DNA of 64,000 nucleotides, taken from Prevotella sp. Lineage in GTDB: Bacteria > Bacteroidota > Bacteroidia > Bacteroidales > Bacteroidaceae. This document shows positions 23,952 through 31,925 of the stretch, one piece after another. Numbering within the stretch: position 1 is the stretch's first letter; every line of letters starts with the position of its first letter. Under the pieces are notes generated by a model. That model was not told the DNA's origin, made no database searches, and saw only the letters and a list, made by a program, of their open reading frames with translations. The stretch spans positions 46,305-110,304 of the forward strand of contig JAGCDO010000039.1 in assembly GCA_017651265.1 (NCBI GenBank). Reading direction: 5' to 3'. The translations under genes were made by a program, and so were the position numbers.

Positions 23952-25216
23952 TAGAGGAACGGGGCCAAGAGATGAGCAAACCAGCCCACGAACTTGTTCC
24001 ATGGCGAACGCCATTCATTCCATTTCTCTTTGGTTAGCTTGAACGAGTCTTTCTTGTCACGTTCAAACATATCGCTCAGTTCCTGGGTAGTACAAGGATC
24101 GATAATCACGGCATTCTCCTCATAATCCCACCGCAGACTCCTGGCGTTGAGGTTGGCGCTGCCCACCGTACAGAACTGACCGTCAACCATAATGATCTTC
24201 GTATGGTGGAAGCCCGGTTCATAGATCCATACGTCCACCCCTTTCTTCATCAGCTTATGCACATTATAGAACACACAGTCGGGTGTGAGTCCGATATCAC
24301 TGTTCTTGGAAACCATGATCTCGGTCTTCACCCCTCGTTTCACTGCCTTCTTCAAGGCTTTCTTCAGCTTGTGGTTCAGTGTGAGGTAGGGATTCACCAG
24401 TTTGATGCTGTCTTGAGCATCGTTGATGGCATTGACGTAGAACTTACGGATAATAGACCTGGTGATATGGGGTTCACGGTTGATGATACCAACCATCTTC
24501 TTTCCTGACGTGTCGCAGGTGTCGTTTTTCAGACCGCTGAAGCAGGTGCCATCCGGTCGTCTGAAATACTGTTCCCCTTGTATATCCTCATGTGCCACCT
24601 TCTTCCACATTTTCAGGAAGATGCGTTGCAGGGTGTTTACCTCCTCGCCCTCGATACGACAGTGCATGTCGCGCCATGAGCCAACCGCCTCCGTACCCTT
24701 GATATAATAGTCAGCCACGTTCATGCCACCAGTATAGGCAATCTGTCCGTCGATGACCACAATCTTACGGTGGTCGCGGTTGAAGATATCGTCCAGCCAC
24801 GGGAACTTCACCGGGTTGAACTCATAGATCTGGATACCACGCTCACGAATATGCTTGATATGGTCTTTCTTTAGGGGTTGGTTGTTACTGGTGTTACCGA
24901 AGCCGTCGAAGAGGGCGCGCACCTCAACTCCTTCCTTTACACGTTCAGCAAGAAGGTCGAAGAGAAGACTGGCGATGGAGTCATTCCTGAAATTGAAGTA
25001 CTCCATATGCACACTGCTCTTCGCCTGTCGGATGGCCTCGAACATATCGTCGAACTTCTCCTGTCCGCTCATCAGTAAGGCCACGGAGTTATCGTTCGAG
25101 AAAGTCACTCCTTCCTCTCTCAGCTGACTCACAATGAGCGAGTCAGCCCGTTGCGCCTCCATCTTGCACAGACAGAAGATTCCACATAGCAGTAGGATGC
25201 TCCTTCGTTTCATCAT
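23951..25216 (-). CDS. Phospholipase D/cardiolipin-synthase-like protein, exported
   Basis: 421 residues with an N-terminal signal sequence (RRSILLLCGIFCLCKMEAQ). Two HKD catalytic motifs are complete: HRKIVVIDGQIAYTGG near 160 and HTKIIMVDGQFCTVGS near 340. This architecture is that of ClsA/ClsB-like phosphatidyltransferases. The signal peptide, in place of the two transmembrane helices of ClsA, suggests a periplasmic enzyme. Reaction likely cardiolipin synthesis or phosphatidyl transfer; a nuclease role is less likely. Its promoter box is TACTTTTGC (complement of 25286-25294), with an R5 repeat between promoter and start. Confidence 0.88.
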   Translation of the reverse strand: MMKRRSILLLCGIFCLCKMEAQRADSLIVSQLREEGVTFSNDNSVALLMSGQEKFDDMFEAIRQAKSSVHMEYFNFRNDSIASLLFDLLAERVKEGVEVRALFDGFGNTSNNQPLKKDHIKHIRERGIQIYEFNPVKFPWLDDIFNRDHRKIVVIDGQIAYTGGMNVADYYIKGTEAVGSWRDMHCRIEGEEVNTLQRIFLKMWKKVAHEDIQGEQYFRRPDGTCFSGLKNDTCDTSGKKMVGIINREPHITRSIIRKFYVNAINDAQDSIKLVNPYLTLNHKLKKALKKAVKRGVKTEIMVSKNSDIGLTPDCVFYNVHKLMKKGVDVWIYEPGFHHTKIIMVDGQFCTVGSANLNARSLRWDYEENAVIIDPCTTQELSDMFERDKKDSFKLTKEKWNEWRSPWNKFVGWFAHLLAPFL

Positions 25217-25239
25217 TTATTATTTCTTTCGGTGGCACG

Positions 25240-25276
25240 GTGGTCCTTCCTCCTTCCTCCTTCGTCCTTCCTCCAT
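25240..25276. repeat. CCTTCCTCCTTCCTCC-type dispersed repeat (R5)
   Basis: A pyrimidine repeat of TCCTTCCTCC units between the PLD gene and its promoter. The same type is in frame inside fcl at 30718-30755. Confidence 0.7.
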
Positions 25277-25400
25277 TTTTGCTTTGCAAAAGTACTGCTT
25301 TTTTCCCAAAGAGTCAAGAACACTGCTCGTTTTTCTGTGCAAAAAGGGAATAATATTCATAAAAACGTATAAACAACTTGGTTGAATGGAGGACTTTTTG

Positions 25401-25409
25401 TACTTTTGC
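25401..25409 (+). promoter_or_regulatory. kdsA promoter box giving a leaderless or near-leaderless transcript
   Basis: TACTTTTGC ends 3 bases before the kdsA ATG at 25413. Confidence 0.6.
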
Positions 25410-25412
25410 AAC

Positions 25413-26165
25413 ATGGAAAAGGTGTTTATTGCAGGACCGTGTGTCATCGAATCGGCCGAGTTGCTCGATACGGTAGCACAGGAATTTGTGAGAATCCGTC
25501 AGACCTTGGGGGTGGAGATCATCTTCAAGGCATCGTTCGATAAGGCTAACCGCACCAGTATCCGCTCGTTCAGGGGACCTGGACTGGAGAAAGGACTCGA
25601 GATGCTGAGTGAGGTGAAAAGTAAGTATGGACTGCCCATCCTTACGGATATCCATGAGAGTTGGCAGGCAGCGCCTGTAGGTCAGGTGTGTGACGTGCTC
25701 CAGATACCTGCTTTCCTCTGTCGGCAGACCGATCTTCTCGTAGCTGCCGCCAAGACGGGTAAGGTGGTGAACATCAAGAAAGCCCAGTTCCTGAGCGGTC
25801 AGGATATGCGCTATCCCGTAGAGAAAGCCAAGGATGCCGGTGCTCAAGAGGTGTGGCTGACGGAAAGGGGTAACTGCTTTGGGTATAATAACCTGGTGGT
25901 TGACTTCCGTAATATCCCCGACATGCTGGAAATCGTGCCTACGGTGATTATGGATTGTACCCATGCAGTACAACGACCAGGTGGTTCCAACGGGAAGACA
26001 GGCGGTGACCGTCGTTTTGTTCCCAGCATGGCATTGGCAGCTAAGGCCTTTGGTGCCACAGGCTACTTCTTTGAGGTACATCCTGACCCAGACAAAGGTT
26101 TAAGCGATGCCGCCAATATGTTGGAACTCAGTAAATTGGAATCGCTCATCAAGCAACTTCTTTAA
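25413..26165 (+). CDS. kdsA: 3-deoxy-8-phosphooctulonate (KDO-8-P) synthase KdsA
   Basis: 250 residues from ATG at 25413, chosen over 25386 because the promoter box lies between them. Family motifs: AGPCVIES at the N-terminus, FKASFDKANRTS, LPILTDIHE, KKAQFLSG, LTERGNCFGYNNLVVDFR, and RRFVPSMALAAKAFGATGYFFEVHPDPDKG in parts. It condenses PEP and arabinose-5-phosphate to KDO-8-phosphate, an early step in lipid A core synthesis in the cytoplasm. kdsD follows 19 bp after, as expected for a KDO operon. Confidence 0.96.
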   Translation: MEKVFIAGPCVIESAELLDTVAQEFVRIRQTLGVEIIFKASFDKANRTSIRSFRGPGLEKGLEMLSEVKSKYGLPILTDIHESWQAAPVGQVCDVLQIPAFLCRQTDLLVAAAKTGKVVNIKKAQFLSGQDMRYPVEKAKDAGAQEVWLTERGNCFGYNNLVVDFRNIPDMLEIVPTVIMDCTHAVQRPGGSNGKTGGDRRFVPSMALAAKAFGATGYFFEVHPDPDKGLSDAANMLELSKLESLIKQLL

Positions 26166-26184
26166 CCCTTTCAATCATGTATTA

Positions 26185-27132
26185 ATGGACGTACGTAATA
26201 TAGCTATTCAATGCTTCAAGGATGAGGCTGAGGCCGTGCTTGGTATGATTCCGCAGCTGGATGATGACTTCGACAAGGCTGTGGAACTGATGCTTCACTG
26301 CAAGGGAAAGATCGTGGTGACGGGTGTAGGCAAGAGCGGTCATGTGGGTGCGAAGATTGCTGCTACCCTGTCGAGCACGGGTACACCCTCGTTCTTTGTC
26401 AACCCCCTCGATGTGTTCCATGGCGACCTCGGTGTGATGGGACATGAGGATGTGGTGCTGGCCATCAGTAATAGCGGTCAGACCGATGAACTGTTGCGGT
26501 TCATTCCGATGGTACTGCACATGGAGATTCCATTGATTGCCATTACGGGTAATCCTGACTCATTACTGGCCAAATACTCCACTGCCCAACTCATCACGAA
26601 GGTGGAGAAAGAAGCCTGTCCGCTGAACCTCGCACCAACAAGTAGCACGACTGCCCAGTTGGTAATGGGTGATGCGCTGGCTATTGCCTTGATGCAGTGT
26701 CGTGACTTCAAACCGCAGGACTTTGCCTTGTTCCATCCTGGTGGTGAACTGGGTAAACGACTCCTTACCACGGCACAGGATGTGATGCGTTCTGAGGATA
26801 TGCCCATCATCCCGAAAGAGATGCACTTGGGTGAGGCCATCATTCAGGTAAGCAAGGGAAAACTCGGTTTGGGTGTATCCTTGGAGGATAACAAGGTCAT
26901 CGGTCTGATCACCGACGGTGATATCCGTCGTGCCATGGAGAACTGGCAGGCCGAGTTCTTTAACAAGACCGTGGCTGATATCATGACGCACGATCCGAAG
27001 TGCGTTCTGCCCGACACGAAAATCTCAGACATCCAGAAAATTATGCACCGGTATAAGATCCATAGCGTCCTCGTGATTGATAAGGAACGTCATCTGTTAG
27101 GTGTCGTGGATCATTATTCGTGTATGATATAA
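26185..27132 (+). CDS. kdsD: Arabinose-5-phosphate isomerase KdsD (KpsF/GutQ family)
   Basis: 315 residues from ATG at 26185; an upstream in-frame ATG overlaps kdsA and is rejected. An SIS domain occupies about 1-190 (VVTGVGKSGHVGAKIAATLSSTGTPSFFV in parts: GVGKSGHVG, SSTGTPSFFV; LAISNSGQTDEL). Two CBS domains follow (about 205-315; DVMRSEDMPII, VADIMTHDPKCV). The enzyme makes arabinose-5-phosphate from ribulose-5-phosphate for KdsA directly upstream. Confidence 0.95.
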   Translation: MDVRNIAIQCFKDEAEAVLGMIPQLDDDFDKAVELMLHCKGKIVVTGVGKSGHVGAKIAATLSSTGTPSFFVNPLDVFHGDLGVMGHEDVVLAISNSGQTDELLRFIPMVLHMEIPLIAITGNPDSLLAKYSTAQLITKVEKEACPLNLAPTSSTTAQLVMGDALAIALMQCRDFKPQDFALFHPGGELGKRLLTTAQDVMRSEDMPIIPKEMHLGEAIIQVSKGKLGLGVSLEDNKVIGLITDGDIRRAMENWQAEFFNKTVADIMTHDPKCVLPDTKISDIQKIMHRYKIHSVLVIDKERHLLGVVDHYSCMI

Positions 27133-27166
27133 TCTCACTCCACACTCCACACTCCACATTCCACAA
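27131..27166. repeat. ACTCCACACTCCACA-type dispersed repeat
   Basis: CACTCCACACTCCACACTCC units start at the kdsD stop codon. Confidence 0.65.
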
Positions 27167-27195
27167 AAGTTGAACGAAGTGAAACTTTATAGATA

Positions 27196-28233
27196 ATGAA
27201 AATACTAGTAACAGGAGCCGCAGGCTTCATTGGTTCAAAGATAGCCTTTCTGCTGGCACAGCGAGGAGATGAGGTAGTAGGCATAGACAATATCAACGAC
27301 TACTATGATGTGCGACTGAAATACGGTCGTCTGCATGAACTCGGTATTGCCATGGGCATGGATTCCGTGGAATGGCACAAGGAATATGTCAGCAGTACGT
27401 TCCCGCAGTTAAGGTTCTTCCGTATGGGCATTGAGGACAAGGAGTCGTTGGATGCGCTCTTTGCCAAGGAACAGTTCGATAAAGTCATCAACCTGGCTGC
27501 TCAGGCGGGTGTGCGTTATTCCATCACGAATCCCTATGCCTACCTTACCAGTAACCTGACAGGCTTCCTGAACATCATCGAGTGCTGTCGCCATTATCCT
27601 GTCAAGCACCTCCTTTTCGCCTCCTCCAGTTCGGTCTATGGTCTGAACACAAAGGCCCCGTTCTCTGAGGATGATAAGGTGGACAATCCCGTCAGTCTGT
27701 ATGCCGCCAGTAAGAAAGCTAACGAGCTGATGGCCCATAGCTATAGTAAGCTGTATGGTATTCCTTCCACCGGACTCCGTTACTTCACGGTCTATGGACC
27801 ATGGGGGCGTCCCGACATGGCTCCGATGCTTTTTGCCAGTGCCATCAGTCAGGGTAAGCCGATACAGGTATTTAACAATGGCGATATGATTCGCGACTTC
27901 ACCTATATCGATGATATTGCCTTCGGTTCCATCCAATGTCTGGACAAACCGCCAGTGGCAGAAGACTGTCCGAACAACGTACCCTTCCGTGTCTATAACA
28001 TCGGCTGCTCGCATCCCGTAAAACTAATGGATTTCATCCGTGAGATAGAGCAGGCAGTAGGGAAGGAGGCCGAGAAGATCATGAAGCCCATGCAGCCCGG
28101 CGATGTGTATATGACCAATGCCGACACCACCAAGTTGGAAACCGAAATCGGTTACAAGCCCAAGGTCACCCTCCATGAAGGAATCACCAACTTCATCGCC
28201 TGGTATCAGTCGGATAAGAACCCGATTAAATAA
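27196..28233 (+). CDS. UDP-glucuronate 4-epimerase-type NAD-dependent epimerase
   Basis: 345 residues of extended SDR type. GAAGFIGSKIAF is the NAD motif at 7-18; FASSSSVYG and the catalytic YAASKKANE (Tyr-x3-Lys) follow. LRYFTVYGPWGRPDMA and NNGDMIRDFTYIDDI are typical of UDP-glucuronate epimerases (CapI/LpsL/GAE type). It makes UDP-galacturonate, a common building block of capsules and exopolysaccharides. It leads the nucleotide-sugar group that precedes the exopolysaccharide locus. Plain UDP-glucose 4-epimerase is less likely from the motif pattern. Confidence 0.88.
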   Translation: MKILVTGAAGFIGSKIAFLLAQRGDEVVGIDNINDYYDVRLKYGRLHELGIAMGMDSVEWHKEYVSSTFPQLRFFRMGIEDKESLDALFAKEQFDKVINLAAQAGVRYSITNPYAYLTSNLTGFLNIIECCRHYPVKHLLFASSSSVYGLNTKAPFSEDDKVDNPVSLYAASKKANELMAHSYSKLYGIPSTGLRYFTVYGPWGRPDMAPMLFASAISQGKPIQVFNNGDMIRDFTYIDDIAFGSIQCLDKPPVAEDCPNNVPFRVYNIGCSHPVKLMDFIREIEQAVGKEAEKIMKPMQPGDVYMTNADTTKLETEIGYKPKVTLHEGITNFIAWYQSDKNPIK

Positions 28234-28312
28234 TCGAGGAAGGACGAAGGAGAAATGCTCAGAGATACTGCATCTTAGTACTATTCTCTTGCTTCTTGCT
28301 TCTCACCTCTAT
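28234..28312. repeat. Low-complexity purine/pyrimidine spacer
   Basis: GAGGAAGGACGAAGGAG at the left and CTTGCTTCTTGCTTCTCACCTCT at the right (read in parts) resemble arms of the R3/R5/R7 repeats. Confidence 0.5.
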
Positions 28313-28336
28313 AAGCGAAGCGATTCTATATAAAAT

Positions 28337-29452
28337 ATGAAAAAAATAGCATTAATCACCGGTATCACCGGTCAGGACGGCTCCTATTTGGCTGAATTCC
28401 TGATCGAGAAAGGCTACGAGGTGCACGGACTCCTCCGCCGCAGTTCGTCATTCAACACAGGACGCATTGAGCATCTGTATTTGGATGAGTGGGTGCGTGA
28501 CATGAAGAAGGCCCGTCTGGTGAATCTTCATTGGTCTGACATGACCGACTCGTCATCACTGATCCGCATCATCGGTAAGGTGCGCCCCACCGAGATATAC
28601 AACCTCGCGGCCCAGAGTCATGTGAAGGTGAGCTTCGATGTGCCTGAATACACGGCGGAAACGGATGCTGTAGGTGTACTCCGACTCTTGGAAGCTGTGC
28701 GTATCTGTGGCATGGAAAAGGAGTGCCGAATCTATCAGGCCTCCACATCCGAGTTGTATGGTAAGGTTCAGGAAGTGCCGCAGAAGGAGACGACACCTTT
28801 CTATCCCCGCAGTCCGTATGGCGTAGCCAAGCTCTATGGCTTCTGGATCATGAAGAACTACCGCGAGAGCTATGGTATGTACTGCTGCAATGGCATCCTG
28901 TTCAACCATGAGAGTGAGCGCAGGGGTGAGACGTTCGTTACCCGCAAGATCACACTGGCCGCAGCACGTATCGCCCAGGGCTATCAGGACAAGTTGTATC
29001 TAGGAAACCTGAATGCGTTGCGCGACTGGGGTTATGCCAAGGACTATATCGAGTGTATGTGGCTGATCCTGCAGCAGCAGGAGCCCGACGACTATGTCAT
29101 TGCCACGGGTGAGTATCATTCCGTTCGTGAGTTCGCCACCTTAGCCTTCCACCATGTAGGTATAGAACTCGAGTGGAAAGGCGAAGGACTCAACGAAGTT
29201 GGTGTCATCAAGAGTATCGACAGTCAATTATCAATTATCAATTATCAATTGTCAATTGGAGACATCCTCGTAGAGGTGGATCCGAAATATTTCCGTCCCG
29301 CAGAAGTGGAACAGCTACTGGGTGATCCCACCAAGGCCAAGGAACAACTTGGCTGGAACCCCCGCAAAACCCCCTTCGAACAGCTCGTCAAGATCATGGT
29401 CGATCACGACATGCGCTTCGTCCGCAAGCTGTATCTGAAGTCACAAGTTTAA
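28337..29452 (+). CDS. gmd: GDP-mannose 4,6-dehydratase
   Basis: 371 residues. The NADP motif [14 protein letters not shown] is at 9-22, then [25 protein letters not shown], the active-site [11 protein letters not shown] and [13 protein letters not shown], and [17 protein letters not shown]; these are diagnostic of Gmd. It converts GDP-mannose to GDP-4-keto-6-deoxymannose, the substrate of the Fcl enzyme at 30065-31261. Residues about 295-308 ([13 protein letters not shown]) are encoded by an R1 repeat inserted before [14 protein letters not shown]. The flanking conserved segments stay in frame. Confidence 0.95.
   Translation: MKKIALITGITGQDGSYLAEFLIEKGYEVHGLLRRSSSFNTGRIEHLYLDEWVRDMKKARLVNLHWSDMTDSSSLIRIIGKVRPTEIYNLAAQSHVKVSFDVPEYTAETDAVGVLRLLEAVRICGMEKECRIYQASTSELYGKVQEVPQKETTPFYPRSPYGVAKLYGFWIMKNYRESYGMYCCNGILFNHESERRGETFVTRKITLAAARIAQGYQDKLYLGNLNALRDWGYAKDYIECMWLILQQQEPDDYVIATGEYHSVREFATLAFHHVGIELEWKGEGLNEVGVIKSIDSQLSIINYQLSIGDILVEVDPKYFRPAEVEQLLGDPTKAKEQLGWNPRKTPFEQLVKIMVDHDMRFVRKLYLKSQV
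29221..29259. repeat. R1 repeat inside gmd
   Basis: Three TCAATTATCAATTATCAATTG units inside the gmd frame near the C-terminal substrate-binding region. They are translated as [12 protein letters not shown]. Confidence 0.85.
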
Positions 29453-29463
29453 TTATTTCAGCG

Positions 29464-30055
29464 GAATAAACGGAAAATAAACGGAAAAACGGAAAAGAGA
29501 TAATGGCATTGTTATATCCTGTTGAGTCATATGCTATTCGAGGTGCCATCTTCGAGGTACATAAACAAAAAGGAACAGGTTTCCTTGAAAAAGTATACCA
29601 AGAATGTTTGGAACGTGAATTCATTCAGCGCGGTATCCCTTACGAAAGAGAAAAACGTATCAAGATAGATTACAAAGGAGTTGAATTGCAACAAGAATAC
29701 ATTGCCGATTTTGTATGCTATGATAAGATTATCGTGGAGTGCAAGGCCGTGAAGGAACTGATAGATGTATATCGTGCCCAAGTTATCAATTATCTTCGTG
29801 CCACTAATTTGCGTTTAGGTTTCTTGGTTAACTTCCCCGAGTATTTCATTACGCCAGAACGTATCGTTAATTTCAATTGGGATCCCGATAGATTATAATC
29901 AGAAGAGTATAAACAAGTATTAATTCCGTTCTTCCGTTTATTTCTGTTTCTTACGTTATGGCAAGTAAATCGTTTGTTAATAATGAAAGTTGAATAATAT
30001 AAAAAGTGTGTTTCCGTTATTCCGTTATATTTCCGTTTCTTCCGTTATAAAAAAA
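29464..30055. repeat. Inverted ACGGAA-rich arms around GxxExxY gene 1
   Basis: The left arm (29464-29500) has AATAAACGGAAAATAAACGG and AAAACGGAAAAG. The right arm (about 29924-29955) carries the reverse complement type, TTCCGTTCTTCCGTTTATTT. A further right-arm-like block (TTCCGTTATTCCGTTAT) lies at about 30009-30047. The arms are imperfect inverted repeats that bracket the 131-residue frame. Confidence 0.7.
29503..29898 (+). CDS. GxxExxY-family protein, copy 1 (PD-(D/E)XK-like)
   Basis: 131 residues, normal for the family. The name-giving motif appears as GTGFLEKVYQE (G-x2-E-x2-Y reading of the helix), followed by a PD-(D/E)XK-like core: ADFVCYDKIIVECKA (Asp, then Glu-x-Lys) and AQVINYLRAT. 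Family function is unproven; the fold is nuclease-like. It sits between gmd and fcl, which normally adjoin, and is bracketed by inverted ACGGAA arms, so it looks like an inserted cassette. A second copy is at 42501-42872. Confidence 0.88.
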   Translation: MALLYPVESYAIRGAIFEVHKQKGTGFLEKVYQECLEREFIQRGIPYEREKRIKIDYKGVELQQEYIADFVCYDKIIVECKAVKELIDVYRAQVINYLRATNLRLGFLVNFPEYFITPERIVNFNWDPDRL

Positions 30056-30064
30056 GAATAGTAT

Positions 30065-31261
30065 ATGTTAGGAAAAGAAAATAAGATATATGTGGCGGGC
30101 CATAAAGGCCTTGTAGGCTCCGCCATTTGGAACAACCTGTTGTCACGCGGCTATACCAACCTGGTGGGCCGTAGTCACAAGGAGTTGGACCTCACCGATC
30201 AAGTGGCGGTGAGGCGGTTCTTTGATGAGGAGCAGCCCGACGCAGTGGTGTTGGCTGCCGCCTTTGTGGGCGGTATCATGGCCAACTCACTCTACCGCGC
30301 TGACTTCATCATGATGAACATGAAGATCCAGTGCAATGTCATCAGTGAGGCCTACGCCCATGGCGTCAAGAAACTCCTGTTCCTGGGCAGCACCTGCATC
30401 TATCCCAAGCTTGCGCCGCAGCCCATGAAGGAAGATGCGCTGCTTACCTCACCCTTGGAATACACCAACGAGGAATACGCCATTGCCAAGATCGCCGGAC
30501 TGAAGATGTGCGAGAGCTATAACCTGCAGTATGGTACCAACTATATTGCCGTGATGCCCACCAATTTATATGGTCCCAACGATAACTTCCATCTGGAGAA
30601 TTCCCATGTGTTGCCTGCCATGATGCGTAAGATCTATTTGGCCAAATTAATCCACGAAAACGACTGGGAATCTATCATCAAAGATCTTAACAAACGGCCA
30701 GTAGAGTTGCTTAAAGCTAATCTCCTTCCACCTTCCTCCTTCCTCCTTCCTCGATTTGACCAAAATATCCTTGATGTTTTGGGAAAATATGGGATTTTTG
30801 ACAATAGGGTTGTTTTGTGGGGGGCTGGTTCGCCTCTCCGTGAATTCCTCTGGAGCGAAGACATGGCGGATGCCTGCGTTCATTTGTTGTTGAATGTGAA
30901 TTTTTCTGACATTATTGGCATTGAAAAGTACTCGTCAGTGTTCTACGGAACCAGCACGAAAGGAATCGTCGATCGTAACGCCAGTGAGGGTAGGGGAGGC
31001 GCCATTCCATCCTTGGGCGAGATCCGCAACTGTCATATCAATGTGGGTACAGGTAAGGAAATCTCCATCCGTGCGTTAGCAGAGCTCGTTGCCCGTACTG
31101 TTGGTTTCGATGGAACCATTGAATTTGACGCCTCTAAACCCGATGGCACACCCCGTAAACTCACCGATGTTTCCAAGCTCCATTCCTTAGGTTGGCATCA
31201 TCAGGTCGAGATCGAAGAAGGTGTCCAGCGCCTATTCGATTGGTACCGTTCCACCCTATAA
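30065..31261 (+). CDS. fcl: GDP-L-fucose synthase
   Basis: 398 residues. The SDR motif [11 protein letters not shown] is near the start. [17 protein letters not shown] and the catalytic [13 protein letters not shown] (Tyr-x3-Lys) are diagnostic, as are [11 protein letters not shown] and [13 protein letters not shown]. It epimerises and reduces GDP-4-keto-6-deoxymannose to GDP-L-fucose. Two extra segments make it longer than the usual ~320-residue enzyme. Residues about 218-231 ([13 protein letters not shown]) are encoded by an R5 pyrimidine repeat; the loop after [10 protein letters not shown] is a longer variant also seen in Bacteroidales Fcl proteins, as far as I recall. Confidence 0.94.
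   Translation: MLGKENKIYVAGHKGLVGSAIWNNLLSRGYTNLVGRSHKELDLTDQVAVRRFFDEEQPDAVVLAAAFVGGIMANSLYRADFIMMNMKIQCNVISEAYAHGVKKLLFLGSTCIYPKLAPQPMKEDALLTSPLEYTNEEYAIAKIAGLKMCESYNLQYGTNYIAVMPTNLYGPNDNFHLENSHVLPAMMRKIYLAKLIHENDWESIIKDLNKRPVELLKANLLPPSSFLLPRFDQNILDVLGKYGIFDNRVVLWGAGSPLREFLWSEDMADACVHLLLNVNFSDIIGIEKYSSVFYGTSTKGIVDRNASEGRGGAIPSLGEIRNCHINVGTGKEISIRALAELVARTVGFDGTIEFDASKPDGTPRKLTDVSKLHSLGWHHQVEIEEGVQRLFDWYRSTL
30718..30755. repeat. R5 repeat inside fcl
   Basis: CTCCTTCCACCTTCCTCC-type units in the fcl frame. They encode a Leu/Pro/Ser-rich loop. Confidence 0.75.
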
Positions 31262-31286
31262 AGGGATTTTGTGGATTGTTGATGAG

Positions 31287-31384
31287 AAAGTATGTTTTCT
31301 TGGAAGAAACTGGAGAGCTTGCTTTCAAAGTTCTTCCAGGAAAACATACCTTTATTTCATGAAATAAAGCAGTTCAAAGAACTG
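31287..31384. repeat. Triple hairpin array downstream of fcl
   Basis: Three adjacent inverted repeats. The first pairs 31287-31308 (GTATGTTTTCTTGGAAGAA) with 31331-31353, about 20 bp with one mismatch and one bulge. The second is a perfect 20-bp palindrome at 31350-31369 (CTTTATTTC/GAAATAAAG). The third is CAGTTC-AAA-GAACTG at 31370-31384. No convincing coding frame covers it. Confidence 0.75.
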
Positions 31385-31453
31385 TTCGTCATCAAGCCAT
31401 TATGTCCTTATGTTATTATGTCTAAAAATCCAACTTTCACTTTTATTATGATT

Positions 31454-31477
31454 TGGGCGCTTTTTTTGCCCGTTTTT
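31454..31477 (+). terminator. Weak terminator before the EPS promoter
   Basis: GGGC...GCCCG with a T-rich loop, followed by TTTTTATTTG. The stem is only 4-5 bp, so confidence is low. It would end the nucleotide-sugar transcript. Confidence 0.4.
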
Positions 31478-31493
31478 ATTTGTATATCTCAAT

Positions 31494-31511
31494 CTTTTGT
31501 GTTACTTTTGC
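31494..31511 (+). promoter_or_regulatory. Probable main promoter of the exopolysaccharide operon
   Basis: -7 box TACTTTTGC at 31503-31511; a TTTG at 31495-31499 is too close to be the -33 element. The start codon of wza at 31926 is about 410 nt downstream, an unusually long leader. Confidence 0.55.
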
Positions 31512-31514
31512 ACA

Positions 31515-31925
31515 GATTTTAGGACGTAGCAGAAGAGACGTAAACCGATGATATATCAAATCATATTGATTACCAACATGATAGAAGGAAAAGCATGTCA
31601 TGAGACGATGCTTAGACATAAAGTCTAAGACGTCTCTACGGATGCCTTTCCTTTGTTGTTTTTTGCTACAACCTGAAACTTTCATAGACAGGTTCTCCTG
31701 TCAAGAGTCGGATGACAGTCTGCGGGCTTCAAGCCCCGAAGCGGATGCGTTGTTTGGGATTCTAAGTGTAACGGCATGTAGTACATGACGATACAAACTT
31801 TTTCACTCTTCTGTTCTACCCCTTTCCCTCCCGCATCCATGTCTTGACTCACAAACTGAATACAGATCATCCGTGTTATCCGTGTTATCCGTGTTCAAGA
31901 AAAACAGAAACTAGTTTTTGATCAT
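31515..31925 (+). promoter_or_regulatory. Long structured 5' leader of the exopolysaccharide operon (attenuator candidate)
   Basis: No gene was found in this stretch. AGAGACGT (31534-31541) pairs with ACGTCTCT (31630-31637). AAGGAAAAGCAT (31585-31596) pairs with ATGCCTTTCCTT (31642-31653, one mismatch). The two pairings cross, so they exclude each other or form a pseudoknot. The second is followed by a T-rich tract (31654-31664) like a terminator. A perfect hairpin CTTAGAC-ATAAA-GTCTAAG is at 31611-31629. Further hairpins are GACAGG-TTCT-CCTGTC (31687-31702) and GGGCTT/AAGCCC (31724-31736). A half R4 repeat is at 31863-31905. Confidence 0.55.

Noticed and set aside
31292-31522. A 76-codon frame downstream of fcl
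   Set aside because: It runs through the hairpin array and over the next promoter; no protein signature.
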